From Vibrio pomeroyi (GTDB lineage: Bacteria; Pseudomonadota; Gammaproteobacteria; Enterobacterales; Vibrionaceae), in contig CP090855.1 in the NCBI GenBank assembly GCA_041879425.1, positions 1,364,001-1,428,000 of the forward strand: 64,000 nucleotides of DNA, given 5' to 3'. The position numbers and the translations under genes are program-made. How positions within the stretch are numbered: position 1 is the first letter of the stretch; each line of letters opens with the position of its first letter. Shown in pieces: positions 54,195 through 62,520 of the stretch. Under the pieces are notes generated by a model. It ran no database searches. It was not told the origin of the DNA and was given only the letters and a program-made list of their open reading frames with translations.

Positions 54195-54548
54195 CTAACT
54201 GCCCCGATAAGTCGAGAAACTGTATGGTGAGACTAAAAGTGGAACGTGGTAGTGCGCATCGGGATCATCCAAGCCGAAACGAATAACCACATCGTCTAGG
54301 AAAGGTACACCATCCAATTCGACACCTTTGCTTTTGTAGTAATCGGCTACATAGAACACCAATTGATATTTCCCCGGTCGGAATTCATTCCCAGCCAGAA
54401 TCGGCGCATCGGTTCGTCCATCTGAGTTGGTGAGCACGGTCGCCAGCTTTTCTGTTGAGTCTTCGTTTACCTTATAAAGCTCTACCTTGATCTCTGCGCC
54501 CGGTAAGCCGTGAGTAGTGTCTAATACGTGTGTTGTTAGTCTTCCCAT
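54195..54548 (-). CDS. uraH: 5-hydroxyisourate hydrolase (transthyretin-related)
   Basis: 117 residues, RBS AAAGGA before ATG. It starts GRLTTHVLDTTHGLPGAEIKVELY, with the conserved His of the family in TTHVLD. It ends in the family-defining C-terminal tetrapeptide YRGS. It hydrolyses 5-hydroxyisourate, the product of urate oxidation, to OHCU. It is divergent from puuE and the rest of the urate operon, and begins the minus-strand series uraH-AzgA permease-NCS2 permease-deaminase. Confidence 0.96.
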   Translation of the reverse strand: MGRLTTHVLDTTHGLPGAEIKVELYKVNEDSTEKLATVLTNSDGRTDAPILAGNEFRPGKYQLVFYVADYYKSKGVELDGVPFLDDVVIRFGLDDPDAHYHVPLLVSPYSFSTYRGS

Positions 54549-54974
54549 AGTCCTTTAATAGCGCTTTTGGCGCTCCTCTGTTCCGTGGTTTGTTTGTCCA
54601 TATCGACCTTGCAAAAGAGTGCAACTGGTCACTTTGTTATCACTAACTATGTACGAACTGTACACAATTAGTAAAGCGAATTGTTGGGAAAATGTTAACT
54701 TCTGTGTCTTTTTCTCTGACTTTATAGATCCTGATTATCGTTTTTGGGTGAGGTTATTGCTTATTAAGTTGTTGTTTTTAAATTATGAAAGTATCTAAAT
54801 TTAACTTGAATAACAAAATCTTTACATTGAGATAAATAATTGTATACAATAAATGTACAGGGGTAAGGTTGCTCGGTTTTGAAATAACCAATAGCGGAAT
54901 CACCAATAGCAGAATCATATTGATGAACCAGCTAAACAGCGGCTAAGCCAACCACTTATGTTAGGAGTACTTGG
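54549..54974. other. Divergent control region, uraH / puuE
   Basis: 426 AT-rich bases without a gene. It contains the perfect operator ATTGTATACAAT at 54839-54850 and a weaker copy, CTGTACACAA, at 54658-54667 on the uraH side. A candidate puuE promoter is TTTACA (54821) with an 18-base spacer to TACAAT (54845), whose -10 overlaps the operator. Confidence 0.7.
54839..54850. promoter_or_regulatory. TTGTATACAA operator overlapping the puuE promoter
   Basis: ATTGTATACAAT, identical to the 12-mer before gcl. Its right half TACAAT can serve as a -10 box with TTTACA 18 bases upstream, so binding there would block transcription. It is 125 bases before the puuE ATG. Confidence 0.7.
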
Positions 54975-55895
54975 ATGAATAAGGATTATTCAAGAAATTT
55001 GATCGGTTACGGAGCTAACCCTCCAAACCCTCAATGGCCAGGTAATGCGCGCGTCGCGGTTTCTTTTGTATTGAACTATGAAGAGGGCGGTGAGCGTTGT
55101 TTGTTACATGGAGACGACGAATCTGAAGCCTTTCTCTCAGAGATCCCGTCAGCACAGCCGATCAAGGGCGAACGTCACATCAGCATGGAATCCATCTATG
55201 AATATGGTAGCCGAGCGGGTGTGTGGCGTGTTCTTGGCTTGTTCGATGAATATGAAATCCCACTGACTGTATTTGCGGTCGCTATGGCTATCGAGCGTCA
55301 CCCAGACGTAGCGAAAGCCATGGTCGAAGCGGGTCACGAAATCTGTAGCCACGGTTATCGCTGGATAGACTATCAATACATTGATGAGTCAGAAGAGCGC
55401 GACCACATGACCAAAGCGATCGAGATCATCCAACAAGTGACCGGTCAGCGCCCACAAGGTTGGTATACCGGTCGAACGGGGCCAAATACTCGTCGTTTAG
55501 TTGCAGAAGAAGGTGGCTTCCTTTATGACTCAGATGCCTATGACGATGACCTGCCTTATTGGCACACCGAAACCGGCCATCCACAACTGGTGATCCCATA
55601 CACACTCGATGTCAACGATATGCGCTTCTCAACCGCGCAAGGTTTCAACTCGGGTGAGCAGTTCTTCCAATATTTAAAAGACACTTTTGACACCCTTTAT
55701 ATGGAAGGCGAAACCGCACCGAAAATGATGTCGGTTGGGCTGCATTGTCGTCTGATTGGTCGCCCCGGTCGTATTGCTGCATTAAGACGTTTCTTAGATT
55801 ACGTAAAACAGCACGACAGCGTGTGGTTATGTCGTCGAATCGATATCGCGAACCACTGGCACCAACATCACCCATACAACGAACAACAAAATTAG
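54975..55895 (+). CDS. puuE: Allantoinase, PuuE type (polysaccharide-deacetylase fold)
   Basis: 306 residues, RBS AGGAG. NodB-like fold rather than the amidohydrolase-type allantoinase: NYEEGGERCLLHGDD near the N-terminus, SIYEYGSRAGVWRVL, GHEICSHGYRWIDYQ (metal-type His residues), and GWYTGRTGPNTRRL. PuuE hydrolyses allantoin to allantoate, metal-independently in the enzyme studied from Pseudomonas. First gene of the plus-strand operon puuE-uraD-alc-allA-puuD, with uraD 23 bases downstream. Confidence 0.95.
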   Translation: MNKDYSRNLIGYGANPPNPQWPGNARVAVSFVLNYEEGGERCLLHGDDESEAFLSEIPSAQPIKGERHISMESIYEYGSRAGVWRVLGLFDEYEIPLTVFAVAMAIERHPDVAKAMVEAGHEICSHGYRWIDYQYIDESEERDHMTKAIEIIQQVTGQRPQGWYTGRTGPNTRRLVAEEGGFLYDSDAYDDDLPYWHTETGHPQLVIPYTLDVNDMRFSTAQGFNSGEQFFQYLKDTFDTLYMEGETAPKMMSVGLHCRLIGRPGRIAALRRFLDYVKQHDSVWLCRRIDIANHWHQHHPYNEQQN

Positions 55896-55918
55896 AACGA
55901 ACAGCAAGGAGGCTTAAC

Positions 55919-56434
55919 GTGACTGAATTTCGATCTTGCCAACCAACAACCATGAGCCGCGATACCTTTGTCGCGCACTTTGCTGATGTGTACGAACACA
56001 GCCCATGGGTTGCTGAAGCGGTGTATGACCAAGGTTTGAATGCCGAAGATGATCATATCGAGAACCTTCATCTGAAAATGGCATCGACCTTGTTAAATGC
56101 CGATCAAGGCAAACAGTTGGCTTTGATCAATGCTCACCCAGATTTAGCGGGCAGAGCAGCAGTAAACGGCGAACTCACCGAGTCGTCGACCAAAGAACAA
56201 GCGGGGGCGGGCATCGACCAATGCAGCGCCGAAGAATTTGAAAAATTCACTTCTTACAACAACAGCTACAAAAGTCGCTTCAATTTCCCTTTTATCATGG
56301 CGGTGAAGGGAGCCAATCGTTACCAAATTCTTGAGTCGTTCGAGATGCGATTAGGAAATGATAGTGAAACTGAGTTTGCTACGGCGATTCAAGAGATCAA
56401 TAAGATCGCAATGTTTCGTCTCTGGGATATGTAA
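55919..56434 (+). CDS. uraD: OHCU decarboxylase
   Basis: 171 residues from a GTG at 55919 with AAGGAGG 7 bases upstream; the open frame extends further back into puuE but has no start signal there. It has the family motif INAHPDLAG with the catalytic His. FPFIMAVKG and a C-terminal IAMFRLWDM complete the pattern. It decarboxylates OHCU stereospecifically to (S)-allantoin. The GTG start and strong Shine-Dalgarno decide the start. Confidence 0.93.
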   Translation: MTEFRSCQPTTMSRDTFVAHFADVYEHSPWVAEAVYDQGLNAEDDHIENLHLKMASTLLNADQGKQLALINAHPDLAGRAAVNGELTESSTKEQAGAGIDQCSAEEFEKFTSYNNSYKSRFNFPFIMAVKGANRYQILESFEMRLGNDSETEFATAIQEINKIAMFRLWDM

Positions 56435-56557
56435 GTTAACGGAGTTAACAGCTATCTCAGCCCAGTCTTAGTGCGCTAAAGGTTTGATTTGTAAAAACAT
56501 AAGCCACTAAGTTCTCATTTTATTATTACTTGATTAATTTCATAGGATTACACGGAC

Positions 56558-57544
56558 ATGACCCATAAATTTGAACAGTACATAAACCTTGCAGACGAAA
56601 AACTCGGCGCAGAAGCTATCTTTGCAACCGACGATTTTTTCGCGGATAAAAGCCGTCTACTCAGCCACGCAGCGCCCGAGTGGAAAGACGACTTATATGA
56701 CGACAACGGCAAGTGGATGGACGGTTGGGAAAGCAGACGCAAACGCGGCGAAGGTTACGACTACTGTGTCGTTCGCCTTGGCCTAGCTGGCACCATTGCT
56801 GGCGTTGATATTGATACCTCATTCTTCACAGGTAACTTCCCACCTTCGGCATCAATTGACGCGTGTTATTCACCACAAGGTGAGCCAACAGACTCAACAG
56901 AGTGGCAAGAAATTCTGCCTTCAATGGCACTACAGGGTGATCATCATCATCTTGAAGACATCGAAAGCGACCAAGTATTTACGCACCTACGTTTGAACAT
57001 CTACCCAGACGGCGGTGTCGCACGCCTACGTGTTTATGGCCGACCAAGCGTGGATTGGGACGCAATAGATTCTCAGCAACAAGTCGACCTAGCAGCCGTT
57101 GAACACGGTGGCCGAGCACTCGCATGTAGCGATGAGCACTACGGCAACAAAGCCAACATCTTAGGCCCAGGCCGCGGTGAAAACATGGGTGATGGCTGGG
57201 AAACAGCTCGTCGTCGTACACCGGGTAACGACTGGGTAATCGTGGCATTAGGCCACCCAGGTAACATCGAACGTATCGTAGTGGACACAGCTCACTTCAA
57301 AGGTAACTACCCAGACAGCTGCTCAATCCAAGCGGCTTACGTGAAAGGTGGCACCGACGACCAAGTGGAAACACAAAGCCTATTCTGGCGTGAACTCTTG
57401 CCAGCACAAAAGCTGCAAGCACACGAGATTCACGAATTCATTTCTGAGGTAAACGACCTTGGTGAGATTACCCACGTACGTGCAAACATATTCCCAGATG
57501 GTGGTATTAGCCGTTTGCGTCTATTTGGTACGAAAGCGAAATAG
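56558..57544 (+). CDS. alc: Allantoicase
   Basis: 328 residues made of two homologous jelly-roll repeats. Repeat 1 has WMDGWESRRKRGEGYDYCVVRLGLAGTIAGVDIDTSFFTGNFPPSASID. Repeat 2 has MGDGWETARRRTPGNDWVIVALGHPGNIERIVVDTAHFKGNYPDSCSIQ. It hydrolyses allantoate to urea and ureidoglycolate. It sits 123 bases after uraD, with allA only 14 bases downstream of its stop. Confidence 0.95.
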   Translation: MTHKFEQYINLADEKLGAEAIFATDDFFADKSRLLSHAAPEWKDDLYDDNGKWMDGWESRRKRGEGYDYCVVRLGLAGTIAGVDIDTSFFTGNFPPSASIDACYSPQGEPTDSTEWQEILPSMALQGDHHHLEDIESDQVFTHLRLNIYPDGGVARLRVYGRPSVDWDAIDSQQQVDLAAVEHGGRALACSDEHYGNKANILGPGRGENMGDGWETARRRTPGNDWVIVALGHPGNIERIVVDTAHFKGNYPDSCSIQAAYVKGGTDDQVETQSLFWRELLPAQKLQAHEIHEFISEVNDLGEITHVRANIFPDGGISRLRLFGTKAK

Positions 57545-57558
57545 GTAAGGAAATGAGT

Positions 57559-58119
57559 ATGAGTAATGGAATACGTCGTTTATCTATCGAACCGTTAACC
57601 AAGCAAGCTTTTGCTGAGTTTGGCGATGTTATCGAGTCCGATAATAGTGATTTCTTCATGATCAACAGTGGATCAACACGTCGCTACCACAAGCTAGCGA
57701 CAACGGATGTGCAAGACCAAGACGGAGAAGCGATCATCAGCATCTTCCAAGCCACACCGTTGAGCTACCCACTGACCATCGAAATGTTAGAGCGTCATCC
57801 ACTTGGCTCTCAGGCATTCGTTCCATTACTTGGTCAACCCTATTTAATTGTTGTTGCACCAAAAGGCGATAACCCAACGTTAGCCAATAGCCGAGCTTTC
57901 TTGAGCAACGGCCGTCAAGGAGTGAACTATCACAAAGGGGTGTGGCATCACCCAGTTCTCGCGCTCACCGATCAAGACCAGTTCTTGATCGTCGATAGAG
58001 GCGGAGAAGGACACAACTGTGATGAAGTTTATTTCGAGAACGATCGAGTGGCATTGCATTTGGAAGACTTGCCAACGGAAGACAACAAGGAAGAGCAACG
58101 CTTAGTTAAAGCGTTGTGA
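57559..58119 (+). CDS. allA: Ureidoglycolate lyase
   Basis: 186 residues from the ATG at 57559, eight bases after AAGG; an ATG at 57553 is too close to the RBS. Family features: LTKQAFAEFGDVIES, MLERHPLGSQAFVPL, GVNYHKGVWHHPVLAL, FLIVDRGGEGHNCDE. It splits ureidoglycolate into glyoxylate and urea. It supplies the glyoxylate that the gcl operon and malate synthase use. Its end lies 15 bases before puuD. Confidence 0.93.
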   Translation: MSNGIRRLSIEPLTKQAFAEFGDVIESDNSDFFMINSGSTRRYHKLATTDVQDQDGEAIISIFQATPLSYPLTIEMLERHPLGSQAFVPLLGQPYLIVVAPKGDNPTLANSRAFLSNGRQGVNYHKGVWHHPVLALTDQDQFLIVDRGGEGHNCDEVYFENDRVALHLEDLPTEDNKEEQRLVKAL

Positions 58120-58133
58120 TACAGGAGTTTATT

Positions 58134-59450
58134 ATGGATCCGCATATTACAGAGTGGTTGAATTTAGCGATTCGCTGGATTCACATGATTGTTGGTGTTG
58201 CGTGGATAGGCGCATCATTTTACTTTGTTTGGTTAGAGAACAACCTTAACCGAGTTAACCCTAAAACGGGCCTTTCAGGCGACCTATGGGCGATTCACGG
58301 CGGTGGTATTTATCACCTAGAGAAGTACAAACTCGCGCCACCAGAAATGCCAGAGCACCTGCACTGGTTCAAATGGGAAGCCTACTTCACGTGGATTACC
58401 GGTGTGTGTCTACTGGGTGTGGTTTACTACCTTAACGCTGAAATCTACCTGATTGCACCGGGCTCTGGCCTTGATTCAACAACCGCAATCGCGATTGGTA
58501 TTGGTTCATTCGTTGCTGGTTGGTTTATCTACGATTTATTGTGTGACTCGCCATTAGGCAAAACCCCAGTACTGCTTGGCGTTGTGCTGTTTGTGTTGCT
58601 CGTTGCCGCGACATATGGCCTAACCCAAGTGTTCAGTGGCCGTGGTGCTTATATCCACGTGGGTGCCATCATTGGTACCATCATGGTGGGTAACGTATTC
58701 CGCGTTATTATGCCTGCACAGCGCAACTTGGTGAAAGCGATTGAAGAGAAACGCGAACCGGATCCAGCACTGCCTGCGAAAGGTCTACTGCGCTCTCGTC
58801 ACAACAACTACATGACACTGCCAGTGCTGTTCATCATGATCAGTAACCACTTCCCAAGCACTTATGGCTCGGAATATAACTGGCTGATCCTTGCAGGCTT
58901 AGCGATCTTCAGTATCTTGGTGCGTCACTATTTCAATACACGTCATGGCAGTCAGAAGTTCGCATGGACAGTGCCAGTCGCGGCTCTGGGTATGATTACG
59001 CTTGCGTTTGTTACCTCACCTTACGCGAAAAAACAGATGTCTCCGGTTGTGCAAGCGCCAGTGGTTCAAGAAGCGCAAGTGAGCGCGACAGAATCGGCTC
59101 CAGAAGAATTTGCTGCGAGCAGTACCGCTTCGGCAACGACTGATGCTAAACAGGCTCCAGCACACGCAACGCAATCTGTTAGCGCAGGCGTCAGTTTTGA
59201 AACCATCAACAAAGTCATTCAAGAGCGTTGCTCTGTGTGTCACTCATCAACGCCTAGCCACGCCGCTTTTGCTGCTGCGCCAGGTGGTGTGATGTTTGAT
59301 ACGCCAGAAGAGATTAAAGCCAACGTCCCAAGGATTGTTGCTCAAACCGTAACAACCAAGGTAATGCCGCTCGGTAACATGACTCAAATGACTGATGAAG
59401 AACGCGCACTTATCGGCACTTGGGTAGAGCAAGGCGCGACGCTTCAATAA
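58134..59450 (+). CDS. puuD: Membrane-bound urate hydroxylase PuuD with C-terminal cytochrome c domain
   Basis: 438 residues from the ATG at 58134 (AGGAG 6 bases upstream). The N-terminal about 300 residues hold about eight membrane helices of the PuuD/DUF989 type (LNLAIRWIHMIVGVAWIGASFYFVWLENNL). An Ala/Thr/Gln-rich linker at about 305-350 leads to a C-terminal cytochrome c domain with heme motif CSVCH at about residue 366 and a probable Met ligand in MPLGNMTQM. It oxidises urate to 5-hydroxyisourate, passing electrons to the respiratory chain, so no H2O2 is made. It replaces soluble uricase. Last gene of the urate operon. Confidence 0.94.
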   Translation: MDPHITEWLNLAIRWIHMIVGVAWIGASFYFVWLENNLNRVNPKTGLSGDLWAIHGGGIYHLEKYKLAPPEMPEHLHWFKWEAYFTWITGVCLLGVVYYLNAEIYLIAPGSGLDSTTAIAIGIGSFVAGWFIYDLLCDSPLGKTPVLLGVVLFVLLVAATYGLTQVFSGRGAYIHVGAIIGTIMVGNVFRVIMPAQRNLVKAIEEKREPDPALPAKGLLRSRHNNYMTLPVLFIMISNHFPSTYGSEYNWLILAGLAIFSILVRHYFNTRHGSQKFAWTVPVAALGMITLAFVTSPYAKKQMSPVVQAPVVQEAQVSATESAPEEFAASSTASATTDAKQAPAHATQSVSAGVSFETINKVIQERCSVCHSSTPSHAAFAAAPGGVMFDTPEEIKANVPRIVAQTVTTKVMPLGNMTQMTDEERALIGTWVEQGATLQ

Positions 59451-59484
59451 CCGTACTTTGCAATAACAGTACTCAGCATCCTTT

Positions 59485-59590
59485 ACCTAAGAGCATGAGT
59501 CTTAGGTGAGGCTTGGGGAGAGTTTGGTTTACGGGCACGCGCCAAACTCATCCCACCCTGTTTCCCCGGTTCCTATAACCGGGGCTTTTT
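59485..59590 (+). ncRNA. Candidate small RNA / structured 3' end after puuD
   Basis: Three successive hairpins: ACCTAAGA/TCTTAGGT (59485-59507); GAGTTTGG/CCAAACTC (59520-59549), extendable with GGGA/TCCC and one bulge; and a terminator stem CCCCGGTT/AACCGGGG (59564-59584) followed by CTTTTTG. This density of structure ending in an intrinsic terminator looks like a 3'-UTR-derived or independent sRNA. No promoter could be confirmed. Confidence 0.5.
59564..59590 (+). terminator. Rho-independent terminator of the urate operon
   Basis: CCCCGGTT-CCTAT-AACCGGGG, an 8-bp GC-rich stem, followed by CTTTTT. Confidence 0.92.
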
Positions 59591-59753
59591 GTTTTTGGAC
59601 AAAGGTAATGCAGATTTATCATTCAGTTAGTGACTCTATATGCATATGTGAATTAAAGTGTTTTATCAACAGTTTGGCTATATCAAAGCTGTGTTGTGAT
59701 TAGAAATAAACATAAGTCATTGTGAACATGTGCTTTCCGAAGGGAAAATAGAG

Positions 59754-60971
59754 ATGGTTAGAAAAGGTATGCTTCTTCAGTTACTGGATGAACTCCGAAC
59801 GCTTGAAGAAAATGGATCCGAATTTACTGCAAGAGAAGTTGCTGAATCGGTTGGCTACAGTGTTAACTCGGTGAATAAGTATTTTAATGAAAAATTAAAA
59901 GGTAAGTATGTTACTAAAGTAAGTCGCTCACTTTGGAAATGTAGCGGTATCACGCAACTATCAAATGACCAGTTTTTCTTATTGATGTCTCAGAGTCAAA
60001 ATACTCAAGGAAAGTCACCTGATGAAGTGCTCTCAAATCAGCTCATTAAAAGAAGTCATGATGCTTTTACTTTAGCTTTGGAGGTATATAACCGGCCCAC
60101 ATTAGGTAATCGTGTAGAAGCATTTACGATTATGATGGTGAACGCTTGGGAGCTTATGTTGAAATCGGAATTGGCTAAAAGAGACGGAGCATCAAGCATT
60201 TTTAAAGATGGCGACTTTAGCATTAGCATTCGTGAAGCTATATCTAAGCTAATGGACCCTTCTGACAATGTATTTAAGAATTTGGAAACCTTAATAGATT
60301 TGCGTGATCAGGCTATTCATCTTTTAATTCCAGAGTTACAACCTCAACTATCGCGTTTATTTCAAGCAACGGTTCTTAACTATCAAAAACGGTATAAATT
60401 ACTAATGGGTAATAGCCCACTAGCTGGTCAAAGTGTGGGTTTACTTAGTCTTATTGTTGATGGATTTGAGCCTGAAACTGCGGTAATTAAAGAAACTTAT
60501 GGAGAGCTTACCGCTTGCCAAGTTAAAAGTTTTTTGACGAAATTTACTGAAATTGCGAAAGAGTGTGATTCAGATGAATTTTCTATATCTATAGATTACA
60601 AATTGGCATTGACTAAAAAATCGTCAGAAAGTGATTTATCGCTCTCCCTGAGTGACGGCGGTGAGAAAGCAATCATCATTCGAGAGACCAAAGGCCCAGA
60701 TATCACTCATCCGTATCACCAGAAAACGGCCATTGAAGAAATCAACGCAAAACAAGAGTATGTAAATATTACAAGCCACTCATTTCAAGCGGTTGTTAAG
60801 AAAAATAAAATTCAGAACTCCAAATGTTCAAATTACCATTATGAGTTAGATGGACGACATAGATACTCAGAAGCATTCATTGAATGGTTTGTGAATAATT
60901 TACATCAGAAGAATTGGTTGACTGGCGCTTTGAAAAGTTACCGCAATAGGCGTAAGAAAGCGACTGCATGA
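59754..60971 (+). CDS. DUF3644-type protein with N-terminal HTH and R-x4-H motif
   Basis: 405 residues from the ATG at 59754 (GAAGGG upstream), preferred over a GTG 24 bases earlier. Residues 1-60 look like a winged-helix HTH (FTAREVAESVGYSVNSVNKYFNEKLKGKYVTKV). Residues about 95-235 match the DUF3644 pattern (LIKRSHDAFTLALEVYNRP...IMMVNAWELMLKSELAKR). This part contains RDQAIH (R184-x4-H189), the catalytic motif of HEPN RNases. The C-terminal part is unassigned. More AT-rich than the urate operon and standing alone, so horizontal gain is possible. Role in phage defence or RNA cleavage is inference. Confidence 0.72.
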   Translation: MVRKGMLLQLLDELRTLEENGSEFTAREVAESVGYSVNSVNKYFNEKLKGKYVTKVSRSLWKCSGITQLSNDQFFLLMSQSQNTQGKSPDEVLSNQLIKRSHDAFTLALEVYNRPTLGNRVEAFTIMMVNAWELMLKSELAKRDGASSIFKDGDFSISIREAISKLMDPSDNVFKNLETLIDLRDQAIHLLIPELQPQLSRLFQATVLNYQKRYKLLMGNSPLAGQSVGLLSLIVDGFEPETAVIKETYGELTACQVKSFLTKFTEIAKECDSDEFSISIDYKLALTKKSSESDLSLSLSDGGEKAIIIRETKGPDITHPYHQKTAIEEINAKQEYVNITSHSFQAVVKKNKIQNSKCSNYHYELDGRHRYSEAFIEWFVNNLHQKNWLTGALKSYRNRRKKATA

Positions 60972-61065
60972 TGGTAATCTCTTAGGCTGATATGTTCAGT
61001 TCAGGGTTAGTGTACATATAATACTTGAACTGAAATTTCGATTATTCAAAGAGGTAAGGATAAAT

Positions 61066-61662
61066 ATGGATATTGCCGTACTAACATTTGATGGATTCAA
61101 TGAGCTAGATTCTTTCATCGCAGCGGGTATTTTGAATCGAATGAAAGAGTTTAGCTGGAATGTGCAGATCACTAGCCCCACAGAATCAGTGACTTCAATG
61201 AATGGGGTCACAATTCAATCTCAGCAACCTCTGGAATTTGCCAATACTGCTGATGCGGTGTTGTTCGGTAGTGGCATGTTGACCCGCGATATTGCCCAAG
61301 ACTCTAAATTACTCTCAAGGTTAAGCCTTAATCCACAAACACAATTGATTGGCGGTCAATGTTCAGGGACTTTGTTAATGTCGGTATTGGGATTGCTGAA
61401 TCAAGTTCCAGCCTGTACTGATTTAACAACGAAACCATGGGTAATTGAATCCGGCGTGACTGTGTTGGATCAGCCGTTTTATGCGAAAGGTAACATTGCT
61501 ACAGCGGGTGGCTGCTTGTCATCCAAATATCTAGCAGCATGGGTTATCAGTAAACTAGCAGACCAAGCACATGCCGAAGCTGCAATTCACCATGTTGCGC
61601 CTGTTGGCGAGAAAGAAGAGTCAGTGAGTCATTGCATGTCGGTAGTGAGTGACTATCTTTAG
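61066..61662 (+). CDS. DJ-1/PfpI family protein
   Basis: 198 residues, RBS AAGGA. It has the class-I-amidotransferase-like fold: MDIAVLTFDGFNELDSFIAAGILNR at the start and a nucleophile elbow LIGGQCSGTLLMSVLG with the Cys at the expected position. It ends with AGGCLSSKYLAAWVISKL. The family includes isocyanide hydratases, chaperones and glyoxalase III-like enzymes; the exact activity here is unknown. Single-gene unit. Confidence 0.85.
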   Translation: MDIAVLTFDGFNELDSFIAAGILNRMKEFSWNVQITSPTESVTSMNGVTIQSQQPLEFANTADAVLFGSGMLTRDIAQDSKLLSRLSLNPQTQLIGGQCSGTLLMSVLGLLNQVPACTDLTTKPWVIESGVTVLDQPFYAKGNIATAGGCLSSKYLAAWVISKLADQAHAEAAIHHVAPVGEKEESVSHCMSVVSDYL

Positions 61663-61798
61663 TTGTGTATTAGCCCTAGTTCACGTGTTAATCATTCATA
61701 TTGGCGATTTTCCCCCTTGTCCTAATCGTTTATTCGGAGGTTCAGATATTTATGAAACCTCTGACCTGTCAGTAAATTCTATACATTGCTCTCTTTAT

Positions 61799-61813
61799 TG
61801 ATAATAATTATCA
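61799..61813. promoter_or_regulatory. Perfect Fur box
   Basis: TGATAATAATTATCA matches the 7-1-7 Fur consensus exactly on both arms. It ends 27 bases before the ATG at 61841 of the small secreted protein, so iron-Fur would block its transcription. No other gene starts nearby. Confidence 0.75.
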
Positions 61814-61840
61814 CTTGATTTTTTGTTATTAATTTAAGTG

Positions 61841-62173
61841 ATGAACAATTTGAGATTTACCAACTTTCTTCCTCTTAATCTTTTACTTCTAACCCCTATT
61901 ACTCTTGCAACGACCTCTGATTTTTTGGATGCCGAAGAGTTTAACCATTCCCAAGATACCATTTGTGAAAGCGTGGTCTGTAATAACCCAACTACACCTT
62001 TAATTTTACCAAGGACTGAAACGGAGAATGAAGTTGAAGAACATGTTTCATCATATGAACCCATCGATGAACTTGAGGAATACCGAGTGCTTTCTCAAAA
62101 GCGTATACCAAAATATTGTAGCGATCTAAATGAGATGTACGGTGTTCGTTTGAAAGACTGTATGCATATGTAG
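61841..62173 (+). CDS. Small secreted four-cysteine protein, probably iron-regulated
   Basis: 110 residues from the ATG at 61841 (a GTG lies directly before it). No strong RBS is visible. Signal peptide LRFTNFLPLNLLLLTPITLA, cleavage likely after ALA-type residues near position 20. The mature part is acidic (TETENEVEEHVSSYEPIDELEEY). It has four Cys in two close pairs: ICESVVC and YCSDLNEMYGVRLKDC. I recognise no family. A perfect Fur box immediately upstream points to induction under iron limitation, for example as a periplasmic metal-related or secreted factor. Confidence 0.65.
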   Translation: MNNLRFTNFLPLNLLLLTPITLATTSDFLDAEEFNHSQDTICESVVCNNPTTPLILPRTETENEVEEHVSSYEPIDELEEYRVLSQKRIPKYCSDLNEMYGVRLKDCMHM

Positions 62174-62249
62174 TTCCGTATAAGGTACTTGATATGAATC
62201 TCTACCCGTGGCATTTTTTGTTCCAAATTGACTTTAATTAGGACAGAAA

Positions 62250-62489
62250 ATGGAAGAGGTGATAGTCGCGTATTTTAGGGCGTTAAGCGCGTTCTTCAGA
62301 TATATGTTTCAGTCGCTAGTGATTGAATTTATTGGTTACGGTTCTGGCTGGATAGTCTGTAAGGTATTCACTTTAGGGCGCTTCCCTTCATTGATTCCAA
62401 CTGAAAAAGAACGAACCAGAATCTCTTATATCGGAGTAATTAGCATCGCGCTATTTCTGTTAGCTATCGGTGTGTTCAATAGTTTTTAA
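62250..62489 (+). CDS. Small membrane protein, unknown
   Basis: 79 residues, AGGA 6 bases before the ATG. It has two hydrophobic segments (about 22-37 and 56-76; ISYIGVISIALFLLAIGVF) with a short basic loop between (PTEKERTR). Probably a two-helix inner-membrane protein. No family recognised. It lies 76 bases after the Cys-rich protein and 31 bases before the GrpB-like gene, so it may be co-transcribed with the latter. Confidence 0.6.
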   Translation: MEEVIVAYFRALSAFFRYMFQSLVIEFIGYGSGWIVCKVFTLGRFPSLIPTEKERTRISYIGVISIALFLLAIGVFNSF

Positions 62490-62520
62490 TGCTCAGAGCC
62501 AGCCATAGAAGTGAGTAAGT

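Noticed and set aside
55745..55918. 58-residue N-terminal extension of UraD
   Set aside because: It overlaps puuE in another frame and lacks an RBS; the GTG at 55919 has a near-perfect AAGGAGG.
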